DNA of 64,000 nucleotides from Branchiostoma lanceolatum (taxonomy: Eukaryota; Chordata; Leptocardii; Amphioxiformes; Branchiostomatidae), in the NCBI RefSeq assembly GCF_035083965.1, contig NC_089722.1, positions 34,333,958 through 34,397,957 on the forward strand. The letters run 5' to 3'. Of the stretch, positions 23,701-30,622 are shown one piece after another. Under the pieces are notes generated by a model. The model was not told where the DNA came from, searched no databases, and saw only the letters and a program-made list of their open reading frames with translations. Position 1 is the first letter of the stretch; the number at the start of each line of letters is the position of its first letter. A program made the position numbers and the translations under genes.

Positions 23701-25107
23701 AGGATGTTTGTTCAGGTATACCCAATATGTAATATTAAACAATGAACCTGTATGTACATCATCAGGGCTCGAAATTCATCTTTGAGAATAGGTGCACTGG
23801 TGCACCCAACTCAAAAAATTGGGTGCACAGAAAGAATTTTGGGTGCACCAGATGAAATAAAGTTGAATGTCTTCAGAACATAATTACAAAGTTTAGCGCT
23901 GCTGCCTTTCTTAAGAACTTCAATCTGAAATTCTTTAGCTAACTTTAAAATTTTAAACAAATAATACATCAAATAAAGTACAGCAAAAAGTTATCATGCT
24001 GTTTTTTATACTTACATTTCAAGAATATTTTGTATACTAGTGTACAATAGTACCTTAACCCTATAGGCTACAAAAATATATAGGTGCACCAGTGCACCCA
24101 CAGCAAAAATTAGGTGCACAGTTCAAATTTTGGGTGCACTGGGTGCACATGCACCCACTATTTCGAGCCCTGATCATGTATAGTGTCCATTAGCAAGTAC
24201 ATACGTGTATCATCTGTATTTTCTGTCTTGACTGATTTGATAACACTTTCACTTTCACCATCTTAAAGACACTGAAGCGAATGGAGAAAGCCAAGAAAAG
24301 AGCCGAGGCCATTACTGAGAGTGGAGACATGTCTGACAAGGAGAAAGTGCAGCAAATCAAACAGTAAGTACCCACATAGCTGTACATGTACCTGTGTGTG
24401 TGTATCTGTATGACTAAAATAGATTGTGACTGCATCTGTAAACAATGCTCTTTATTCAGTGTATAAGCTATATATGTATTGTACAAACTATGTAAATTTA
24501 ATGAAATATGTTATGAATGTCCTTAACTGAATATCCCATCAACTGCTACATACATTTCTCCAAGCAGAGGTTCGGCTCCGGATGTTTTTTGGCATCTTTT
24601 TAGGCGCTTTTGTCGGGCTTTCTATTTTGTTGTCATCATGGTTTCTTGTTGTTCGCCAGCCTGACTTTAACCTCTACTTGAAGAGTAGCATACGTAACCA
24701 GAGAACAAGGTTATGTACAGAACAGTAGTAGTATGTCAGAACGGTGCAGTTTTAGTATATTCTGCCAGAGGGCACTCACTCTGGAGGGACAAAGTCACCT
24801 GTAATTGTCTTTCTACAGTTTGAAGTGGTGTCAAGGCACCAAAAATAGGTACAGTATCATGATCAGTAAAATTGTATAGTGAAAACAATCTTCAATTTTT
24901 TTCAGGCTGTACAAGAAAGCAGGTGCAGTTGGAAAGAAGAAACCTGAGAAGACCTACGTGGTAGCCAGGAAGTTTAATGCAGCCAAGAGACCAAAGAGGC
25001 CGGCTGGGCTGAAGGGTCCATACAGAGTCGTGGACCCTCGTATGAAGAAGGATGCCAGAAAAAACAACTCCAAACAGTCTGGCAACAAGAGGGGCAAGAA
25101 GAGATAG
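8767..25107 (+). CDS. FTSJ3: pre-rRNA 2'-O-ribose RNA methyltransferase FTSJ3 (Spb1 family), 21 exons
   Basis: This is a nucleolar SAM-dependent methyltransferase of pre-rRNA processing. Exons: 8767-8833, 9536-9641, 10542-10588, 11301-11380, 11670-11769, 13111-13304, 13756-13983, 14505-14605, 15035-15100, 15719-15817, 16403-16538, 17248-17468, 17899-17998, 18612-18699, 19549-19647, 20527-20640, 21993-22095, 22335-22419, 23030-23122, 24269-24363, 24906-25107. They sum to 2424 nt (807 aa; human is about 847) with every phase consistent. The FtsJ domain shows SAM-binding DLCAAPGGW and the K-D-K-E tetrad in [25 protein letters not shown] and RHESAEIF. Next come the GRKDIRLLLRW region, acidic coiled and disordered segments, and the Spb1 C-terminal domain ([37 protein letters not shown]) with a lysine-rich end. 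The acceptor at 20524/20527 is NAGNAG, so one alanine may be optional. Confidence 0.96.
8950..8978. repeat. TAGAG microsatellite
   Basis: Short tandem run of GTAGA pentamers in FTSJ3 intron 1. Confidence 0.8.
9100..9192. repeat. TG dinucleotide microsatellite, interrupted
   Basis: Two runs of TG repeats flank a less regular TGTGCAT stretch, in FTSJ3 intron 1. Frames opened here on both strands are low-complexity artefacts. Confidence 0.85.
9790..9992. mobile_element. Mutator-like MITE (203 bp) with about 57-bp TIRs
   Basis: The ends TACCCTGGGAGTCCAGACA and their complement form inverted repeats of about 57 bp, running through GGCGCGCCACCGAGCACCGC. A perfect 9-bp target duplication, GGAGAAAAT, lies at 9781-9789 and 9993-10001. 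Long TIRs plus a 9-bp duplication are typical of Mutator-like elements. It is non-coding and lies in FTSJ3 intron 2. Confidence 0.85.
11827..12209 (+). repeat. 51-bp minisatellite in FTSJ3 intron 5, open in frame with exon 5
   Basis: About seven units alternate 27-bp and 24-bp halves (GAGATGTCAGTTATTCC and GAGATGTCAGATATTCC types). The period is 17 codons ([17 protein letters not shown]). Reading through the exon 5 donor at 11770 stays open across the array to a stop near 12235, so an intron-retained isoform could carry the repeat. Confidence 0.93.
12348..12763. mobile_element. hAT-type MITE, 5'-truncated copy
   Basis: It is the same family as 21319-21799: shared TATAGTAGTG..CAGTACATG, GGAGAGCGAGACACACGTAAA-like, and GACCGGTCCAT segments, ending GTACCCACCCCTA. 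The left terminal inverted repeat is missing. FTSJ3 intron 5. Confidence 0.75.
13436..13690 (+). repeat. tRNA-derived SINE
   Basis: The head has a Pol III A-box-like TAGCTCAACTGGTGGAGTC and B-box-like GGTTCAATAC. It is followed by a conserved body (GTCCGAGGAGGTGCCTCAAG, AAAATATACCCTGC, CTACAAGG-like tail) shared with 16645-16920 and 33610-33880. It lies in the FTSJ3 intron between exons 6 and 7. Confidence 0.75.
14178..14400 (+). repeat. tRNA-derived SINE with a TTCCTCACTCCACCCAGGTG body
   Basis: The head contains GGGTTCGATTCC (B box). The body GGAAAGACACTTGACACGAC then CCTCACTCCACCCAGGTG is shared with the elements at 23227 and, in reverse, 34770. It lies in FTSJ3 between exons 7 and 8. Confidence 0.75.
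16645..16920 (+). repeat. tRNA-derived SINE, second copy of the 13436 family
   Basis: It shows CTCCTGGTTCC, AGACCCCGGTTTAATCCTG, a GTTCGAGGAGGTGC body and GGCACTACAAGGG tail. This is the same order as at 13436 and 33610. FTSJ3 intron 11. Confidence 0.7.
16960..17062. repeat. TG-rich microsatellite
   Basis: Interrupted TGTG/GTGCATG run in FTSJ3 intron 11. Open frames here are low-complexity artefacts. Confidence 0.8.
19240..19456. mobile_element. Harbinger-like MITE (217 bp), TSD TTA
   Basis: The inverted ends GGCCACACCAATTTAATTTC and complement are about 34 bp with few mismatches. TTA lies on both sides (19237-19239 and 19457-19459), consistent with the 3-bp duplications of PIF/Harbinger. 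A close copy is at 58682-58914. FTSJ3 intron 14. Confidence 0.8.
20049..20435. mobile_element. hAT-type MITE (387 bp), TSD ACTACCAC
   Basis: Ends TAGGGGTGGATACCGGTTTG-like and complement. A perfect 8-bp target duplication ACTACCAC lies at 20041-20048 and 20436-20443. Non-coding, FTSJ3 intron 15. Confidence 0.87.
21160..21310 (+). repeat. Degenerate SINE-like fragment
   Basis: TAGCCCATTGGTCTCTTCGC followed by GGGGTCAAACCCTGG resembles A- and B-box regions of the SINE heads elsewhere in the window. The tail is too diverged to classify. Confidence 0.35.
21319..21799. mobile_element. hAT-type MITE (481 bp), TSD GTTGGGGC
   Basis: Inverted ends TAGGGGTGGGTACCGGTAC and complement. Perfect 8-bp duplication GTTGGGGC at 21311-21318 and 21800-21807. 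Full-length relative of the truncated copy at 12348. FTSJ3 intron 16. Confidence 0.9.
23227..23400 (+). repeat. tRNA-derived SINE, distinct head
   Basis: The head GCGCGTGGCGCAACGGCAGG with GGTTCGAATCCCC is clearly tRNA-like (A and B boxes). The body GAAAGGCACTTTACACAACT and CCTCACTCCACCCAGGTG is shared with the otherwise different SINE at 14178. It is not a functional tRNA, since no cloverleaf closes around it. FTSJ3 intron 19. Confidence 0.75.
23763..24172. mobile_element. GGTGCAC-rich TIR element, CAGGGCTCGAAAT termini
   Basis: Ends CAGGGCTCGAAAT and ATTTCGAGCCCTG are inverted copies, hAT-like in sequence. Only ATCAT is directly repeated at the flanks rather than a clean 8-mer. The interior has repeated GGTGCACCCA/GGGTGCACAG motifs. 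Relatives lie at 60142 and probably 5547. Confidence 0.7.
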
Positions 25108-25201
25108 GAATACTTAATATAAATTATACAGTCAAACTTGTCTATGGTGACCACTAATGGTCACAGTATAGACAGGTGGTCACAGTAGAAAGCATTCTTA
25201 C

Positions 25202-25556
25202 AGGAAACCCAAGCAATATTAGGGCCCGAAAATCGGATTTTTAAAGTCAATTTATTTAGTCATTTCTATACATGATTAATTCCAGCAACACTATCACAAT
25301 GTATAGCGACGTCCATCATGTAGAAATATGACGTCGTTGTGATGTGAGAAGTCACTGAAAATCGTCGCCGGGGTTTTTGTAGGCTCGCAAAACTAAGGGA
25401 GTCATCGTACGGCATAGTTTTGCACGATTTTAAAATGCTCAAAGTATAAAGTTACTACGCAAATGTGCTAAATACTGTTAGTGAATGTCACTACCATAAA
25501 GATTTCAGCATTTTTTTATTTCCATATTTTGGGCCCTATTATTGCTTTGGTTGTCT
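25202..25556. mobile_element. Kolobok/piggyBac-like MITE, TTAA-type site, copy 1
   Basis: It is about 80-90% alike (by eye) to 38429-38779, including AAGCAATATTAGGGCCCGAAA at the left and the inverted GCCCTATTATTG..GGTTGTCT at the right. Flanks TTAC/TTAT look like a decayed TTAA duplication. The Penelope element sits directly beside its right end. Confidence 0.7.
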
Positions 25557-25637
25557 TTATTAATGCTTCGTCGATGAAGATTAGACATCCAGGTAATAAG
25601 ATACGCCAAAAAGCAATTACTCAAACAACTGGATATG

Positions 25638-25925
25638 ATTTTGGAAACGGTCAGACGTTTCAAGTAGCATCCACTACTTTTCGTCAGTGACTGTGAGCAA
25701 GATCAGTTGAACAGCAGGTTTATAACCACGAACTATGAATTGATATGCAAATAAGGAGAAGACAATTTTTTAGATAGTCCAATAGAAAGCGAATTAGACA
25801 AGTCAAGACAAGGTTGAAGTAAAAGGGGACAATAGCTCCTATTGTTTTAATATAGGAGCTAAAGCTGGTTTGCCCCCAAGGCTATGTCCCAAGTGCCAGA
25901 CAGTTCCACCCTTAGCCCTCCTTTC
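25638..25925. repeat. Left arm of the Penelope-like element's perfect inverted repeat
   Basis: It is the exact reverse complement of 27354-27641. It contains a smaller hairpin, TAGCTCCTAT ... ATAGGAGCTA, and the minus-strand hammerhead-like core. Confidence 0.95.
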
Positions 25926-27420
25926 TGCTCTGGATCATGTCACCTATCTAAAAATCAAACCCAAATCGGAACAACCCCCTGCTTTCTACGGCCTCCCCAA
26001 AATCCACAAACAGGACGTCCCTCTACGGCCCATAGTTTCTGGTATAGGCTCAGTCACCTACGGGGTAGCAAGTTTTCTAGCGAAGATTTTGGGACCTTTA
26101 GTGGGGAAGTCTCAACACCATGTACAGAACAGTGCAGATTTCGTAAACAAAATCAAAGACATCCAGTTAGACGAAGATGATATCATCACTTCGTATGATG
26201 TGTGCTCTCTTTTCACCTGCATCCCCCCCAAAGAAGCGGTGTCAGTAGTCAGGGAAGCCTTAGAGGCTGACAACACACTAGCAGACAGAACCAAGTTATC
26301 TGTGGACCAAATATGCAAGCTGCTAGACCTCTGCCTGGGGTGCACATACTTCACTTACAAAGGACAATTCTTCCAACAACTGCACGGCTGTGCTATGGGT
26401 TCACCAGTTTCGCCCATCGTGGTAAACCTGTACATGGAGAAATTTGAGAACAAAGCCCTCAGTACTTTCAAGGACACTCCCCCGGCCAACTGGTTCCGTT
26501 ATGTAGATGACACTTGGTGCAGACTAAAGAAGAGAGTAGCTGATGATTTCTTTGAACATATCAACCAGATAGATGACAACATCAAGTTCACACAGGAGTC
26601 GAGTCAAGATAATATGCTCCCTTTCCTAGACACCAAAACCATCATAGAGAAGGATGGTCGCCTCCAGTTCGAAGTATACAGGAAGCCGACCCATACCGAT
26701 CAGTATCTGGCCTTTGATTCTCACCACCCTTTGGAACACAAACTGGCAGTTATAAAAACTCTCTTTCATCGGGCAGACAACATCATCACCTCAGACACGG
26801 CCAAAACAGACGAACATAGACACCTCCGAGGTGCCCTGGGCAAATGTGGCTACCAAAGATGGACTTTCAACAAAGCCCTCAAACCGTCTGACCAGTCCAA
26901 GAAAACGGCTAAGTGTACACCGTTGACCAACAGAAACAAGGCCAACATCACTATTCCTTATGTACAAGGAGTGTCCGAAAAACTCCGACGGATCTTCCAA
27001 AACTTCAACATTGCCACCAACTTCAAACCTCAATCAACTCTCAGACAAAGACTGGTACATCCTAAAGACCGACCCCGCAAAGGCAGCAAGGCCGATGTCA
27101 TCTACAGACTCAAATGTGAAGAACCCAACTGCAACAACACTTATATCGGAGAGACCAGCCGATCACTTAATGAAAGGTACAAAGAACATTGCACTAACCG
27201 CTACTCCTCGGCCATTTTCCACCACCTAAAACACAACCAGGGGCACTCGTTCAATCTCGAATCCACTGATATCCTTGACCGCGAACCCCGCTGGTTCGAA
27301 CGTGGAGTAAGGGAGGCAATATATGAGAGGATATACAACCCAACCCTCAACAGGAAAGGAGGGCTAAGGGTGGAACTGTCTGGCACTTGGGACATAGCCT
27401 TGGGGGCAAACCAGCTTTAG
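25870..27420 (+). CDS. Reverse transcriptase / GIY-YIG endonuclease of a Penelope-like element, 5'-truncated
   Basis: The open frame is 516 codons without a convincing start; the first 19 or so residues are antisense copies of the C-terminal coding region. Visible RT motifs in order: FYGLPKIHK, LRPIVSGIGS, ITSYDVCSLFTCIP, GCAMGSPVSPIVVNLYME, catalytic FRYVDDTW, LPFLDT and VYRKPTHTDQYL. A GIY-YIG-type endonuclease region follows: VIYRLKCEEPNC, TYIGETSRSLNERYKEHC. Family proteins are longer at the N terminus, so the copy is probably not autonomous, although the retained frame is intact and suggests a young insertion. Confidence 0.92.
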   Translation: MPPRLCPKCQTVPPLALLSALDHVTYLKIKPKSEQPPAFYGLPKIHKQDVPLRPIVSGIGSVTYGVASFLAKILGPLVGKSQHHVQNSADFVNKIKDIQLDEDDIITSYDVCSLFTCIPPKEAVSVVREALEADNTLADRTKLSVDQICKLLDLCLGCTYFTYKGQFFQQLHGCAMGSPVSPIVVNLYMEKFENKALSTFKDTPPANWFRYVDDTWCRLKKRVADDFFEHINQIDDNIKFTQESSQDNMLPFLDTKTIIEKDGRLQFEVYRKPTHTDQYLAFDSHHPLEHKLAVIKTLFHRADNIITSDTAKTDEHRHLRGALGKCGYQRWTFNKALKPSDQSKKTAKCTPLTNRNKANITIPYVQGVSEKLRRIFQNFNIATNFKPQSTLRQRLVHPKDRPRKGSKADVIYRLKCEEPNCNNTYIGETSRSLNERYKEHCTNRYSSAIFHHLKHNQGHSFNLESTDILDREPRWFERGVREAIYERIYNPTLNRKGGLRVELSGTWDIALGANQL

Positions 27421-27641
27421 CTCCTATATTAAAACAATAGGAGCTATTGTCCCCTTTTACTTCAACCTTGTCTTGACTTGTCTAATTCGCTTTCTATTGG
27501 ACTATCTAAAAAATTGTCTTCTCCTTATTTGCATATCAATTCATAGTTCGTGGTTATAAACCTGCTGTTCAACTGATCTTGCTCACAGTCACTGACGAAA
27601 AGTAGTGGATGCTACTTGAAACGTCTGACCGTTTCCAAAAT
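27354..27641. repeat. Right arm of the Penelope-like element's perfect inverted repeat
   Basis: It includes the last coding part of the RT-endonuclease ORF, the stop, the AGCTCCTATATT hairpin and the hammerhead-like motif near the element's 3' end. Confidence 0.95.
27592..27635 (+). ncRNA. Candidate hammerhead ribozyme in the Penelope terminal segment
   Basis: CTGACGA (conserved CUGANGA) is followed by a perfect 6-bp stem AAGTAG/CTACTT, then GAAA, then a short stem ACG/CGT ending in GTT as a possible cleavage triplet. Hammerhead motifs are known in Penelope-like terminal repeats. Stem I is not convincingly closed in this copy. An identical motif lies on the minus strand of the left arm (about 25644-25687). 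Confidence 0.6.
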
Positions 27642-28054
27642 TTATTAATGCTTGTCTGAAACTGTACGTTGGATATAAGATACTAAAAAGATAACCTTTC
27701 TGAACATATACATTCTGTTTCAAATTGTTATTTTTGTGAGTCAGATTTTAGCTTCTTTGGCTAGAATTTGACAGTGGATCTTGCAGTTGAGCTGTGCATG
27801 TGACTGTTGTCCTCAAAAGAAGCTTTAATGTATCTTACCAATCAAACTTCACCATAGAATGTTATGTTGGCTAGGCATGTCTTGTAGATATGGCCTTTAG
27901 GCTTTGCCTTGTACATGTATGTTGCTATTTGACTGATGTGATAATTAGGATTCAAAATACTTTTTGGCGACACCTCAGGGGCGAGCCTAATGGTACATAT
28001 ATTGTGTGCAGTTTGCAAGAATTCTTGGAATAGCACAGGAATGTGTCCACAGGT

Positions 28055-28330
28055 ATTTAAGGCCATAAGTCAAGAATGCCTGGATGGATTGTCTTCATAT
28101 TTGGTAGGTGGGTAGGTCGTTGTAAGACCTCGAAATGAATGGATTTTGGGCCCCCTAGCAATTTTCTATGGTACTGCAGAGGAACTTTTGCTTTTGAAAC
28201 CTGGTGTTTTGAACATACTATGCTCATGTTGTTATTTTTAACCTGGTTGCTTACTGCCCAACCTAAGTCAAAAGCCAGGATGCCTATCAGACTGAATAGG
28301 CCGCCGTCAAAATGCCCCTGATTTCCGCAA
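28055..28330 (-). repeat. Modular interspersed repeat, one unit, minus orientation
   Basis: It contains the complement of the family signatures CTGCAGTACC and CTAGGGGGCCCAAAATC, plus a segment resembling ATCATGAAGATCCATC. Other copies are at 42840, 49255, 53425, 57170 and 60640. Confidence 0.7.
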
Positions 28331-29040
28331 ATGACTGTGTACCTTAACAAATGTTCAGGTATAGGTAAAGAGGGTTTAATCCGAATGAATTTCAATTCTT
28401 TTATTCAATATGTTGAAATACAATTTGCATTTGTATGTACTTTCCAGGAAAGGCTTGCTAAATTTCATGAGGATTGTTTTCTGTCATTTGAAGGAACAAA
28501 CTCTCTCCAGGGTTCAGAAATAAGTCACACCACTCAAAATATGCAACTGCAACGTGGTATTTTGTACCCTGCTGATACAAAATGTTGCCATGTCTTTGAT
28601 TATCTAGATCTGATGAATGTTTTTTTGTGTGTGTGTCTTTAATTGACAATGTTGGCAGGCAATGAAGGAGTACATTTTTAGGATATTTTTGATTGCATAA
28701 TGAAGCAAGTGGAATACCAGAATTGATCACACAAGACCATGCAATGCTTCAGCTAATCATTTTGTTCACTCTGTGGCCCACTAACTTCTTAGCATTTTTG
28801 CTTCTGTTATGATGAAACAGTTCTTTTTAAATAACGCAGAGCTTAAGTATAATACCAAAACCAATCTGCTACCATGAATTTCCAAATAAATCTTATACCA
28901 GAAAGAAACTCCTTTGTCTCTCAATTTCTGGAAGCCTTGTAGCTAATAGATTGAATTAATTATCCAAGATAAAGACAATTTTGTATATGGGTACTTTTGG
29001 GGTGGAATTCTTATTCAGCCAGGGATTTAATTCAGCTTAC

Positions 29041-29180
29041 GGGGGTGAGTCAAAAAGTAATGCCATTACTATCATGATTGCAGTGTCATTTTTGCATGAA
29101 ACAAGTTGAAATTTGGCCCAAATGTACGTAAAGCTTAAGGCACATCACGAGACTGAAATATCTCCATATCAACTAATGGC
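29041..29180. mobile_element. Mariner-like short element
   Basis: GGGGGTGAGTCAAAAAGTAA near the left is a typical mariner-type terminus. TAATGGCATTACT near the right is the inverted counterpart of AGTAATGCCATTA, with some divergence. It is non-coding. Confidence 0.5.
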
Positions 29181-29497
29181 ATTACTCATTATCATACAGT
29201 TGATGGGAGAAAACAGCACAGACGCAAAACCTTGTGACATGGCCCAGTAGAATATCTGAAGTTATGGTGTAAAATTATACTTTTGATACACACATGGCTC
29301 TCTCTGCATCTCTCCCCCAGTCTCCCTACATTTCCTTTCATCCCCCCCTTGCTACATTTCTCCCTCTGTTCCCCTCCCAACACATATGTATACATTAATG
29401 ACACATACCCAAGACAGTTGTATTTTGCGATTATGAGAAGATATCGGTTCTAGTAGTCCATAAATTGCTATGTCCTTTCTCTCAAAACTAAGTAGTG

Positions 29498-29581
29498 ATG
29501 GCCTTTGGTCTCGTGACCATTACTGGATACATCGCCTACAAGGAGAAGCAGCGAGACAAGATTTACAGAGGAGACGTTTGA
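29498..29581 (+). CDS. Small integral membrane protein, last exon or 28-aa microprotein (SMIM8-like)
   Basis: A short frame reads MAFGLVTITGYIAYKEKQRD and ends in TGA at 29581. It has one membrane-spanning stretch and a basic tail. An acceptor-like CTCTCAAAACTAAG ends at 29492 and would supply an upstream valine, giving VMAFGLVTITGYIAYK, reminiscent of vertebrate SMIM8 (KPVMAFGLVT). A poly(A) signal AATAAA at 29601-29606 follows 20 bp after the stop. No upstream exon was found, so it is either the 3' exon of a split gene or a microprotein. The SMIM8 link rests on a short match only. Confidence 0.45.
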   Translation: MAFGLVTITGYIAYKEKQRDKIYRGDV

Positions 29582-29778
29582 AGTGATATTGAAAGAAATT
29601 AATAAATTCCATCTACACCTGCCTGAATGTATGTAGAAATACTGTGGGTATAGAGACAAAAACATGACAAAGGAGAAAGCCCGACAAAAACGCATGAAAC
29701 ACGTTAGAAATCAGCCGGACCAAGGACACTCCTCTGCTTGGAGAGTAGGTTTGAGGAGGCGCACAGCTAATGTAACAT

Positions 29779-29838
29779 GACCAATTAACGTCCGATTTAT
29801 TCAAAACGTACTTATCTTAAATCGGACGTTTATTGGTC
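29779..29838. repeat. Inverted repeat, 21-bp arms with one mismatch
   Basis: GACCAATTAACGTCCGATTT pairs with AAATCGGACGTTTATTGGTC across a loop of 18 nt. It lies between the small membrane protein and the saposin-like gene. Confidence 0.85.
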
Positions 29839-30622
29839 CTGCACGTAAATTGGTCATAAGTTTACTCAACGTTTCGGATGTGTGCAATTTTGCAGGACCT
29901 TAAGTTGATAAATCTTTGCAATATGTTGTGCATCTCGAATAAACGATTGCCAGAATGCTGGTGTCGCCTGGTGTCCGTTGGAACAGTTCAGACCCGTGGG
30001 AATCTCGGCTAGGGTTGACTTGGTTATCCAAACTGTACCGCCGCCAACAGGCTGGGTTTTACGAGGAGCTGAGAAACTCTGCAATTTCTCAACAGGCATC
30101 GTCAATGACTGGCAAACAATTCATGTCTATGTTGAAACGAGGATACAAAATATTACACACTGTTCCTTACTGTTACGAGCAATGCAACCTCCTTTCGGCA
30201 CGTGGTTTTCACAACATACATGTATGACCATGGGAGCAAAACATGTCTACAACAATACCAATAATGATGTTTTACTCAGTTATTGTGCGATAAGATGCGA
30301 AACCAAACATTTGATAAGAGCTTGAAATTTTCTATTGTTCAACTGTTGTGCCTAAATATTCATACGAATTTTACTAATATGCCCCTCACTACTACTTGAA
30401 TTATGCATAATCAAGTCGACAAGTGTACACCCACATAGTATGTCGTCACTCTATTTCCAAAAATGGTAGTACACAGGGAATCACATGCGATATCCAGCCA
30501 ATCATCGCTGTGTGTTTACTAGCAGTCTTTTGACGAAGAAGCGGTACAGCCACACTTCCACCTTGCTTCTGTCCAGTAACCTGTGTTAGTACGTACGGCT
30601 ACAGGACTCTCTACAGAACAAC

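Larger units (their letters stand above)
25569..27640 (+). mobile_element. Penelope-like retroelement with inverted terminal segments, TSD of 13 bp
   Basis: The direct repeat TTTATTAATGCTT lies at 25556-25568 and 27641-27653, bracketing the element. Segments 25638-25925 and 27354-27641 are perfect inverted copies (288 bp). The left segment continues outward for another 69 bp that also belongs to the element, because a related sequence occurs at 57910-58020. The body encodes a reverse transcriptase with a C-terminal GIY-YIG region, as in Penelope-like elements, which often carry inverted or partial terminal repeats. The left arm is antisense to the ORF's own 3' end, so this copy is 5'-truncated. 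Confidence 0.9.
27642..29490. other. Intergenic stretch, no gene seen except repeats
   Basis: Between the Penelope element and the small membrane-protein exon I find no exon with coding character. It holds one unit of the modular interspersed repeat (28055-28330) and a mariner-like MITE (about 29041-29180). Upstream exons of the 29498 gene may be hidden here. Confidence 0.5.

Noticed and set aside
29866..30325. Three overlapping frames of 79-115 codons on both strands
   Set aside because: No domain, mutually overlapping, and no consistent splice sites; probably 5' flank of the saposin-like gene.
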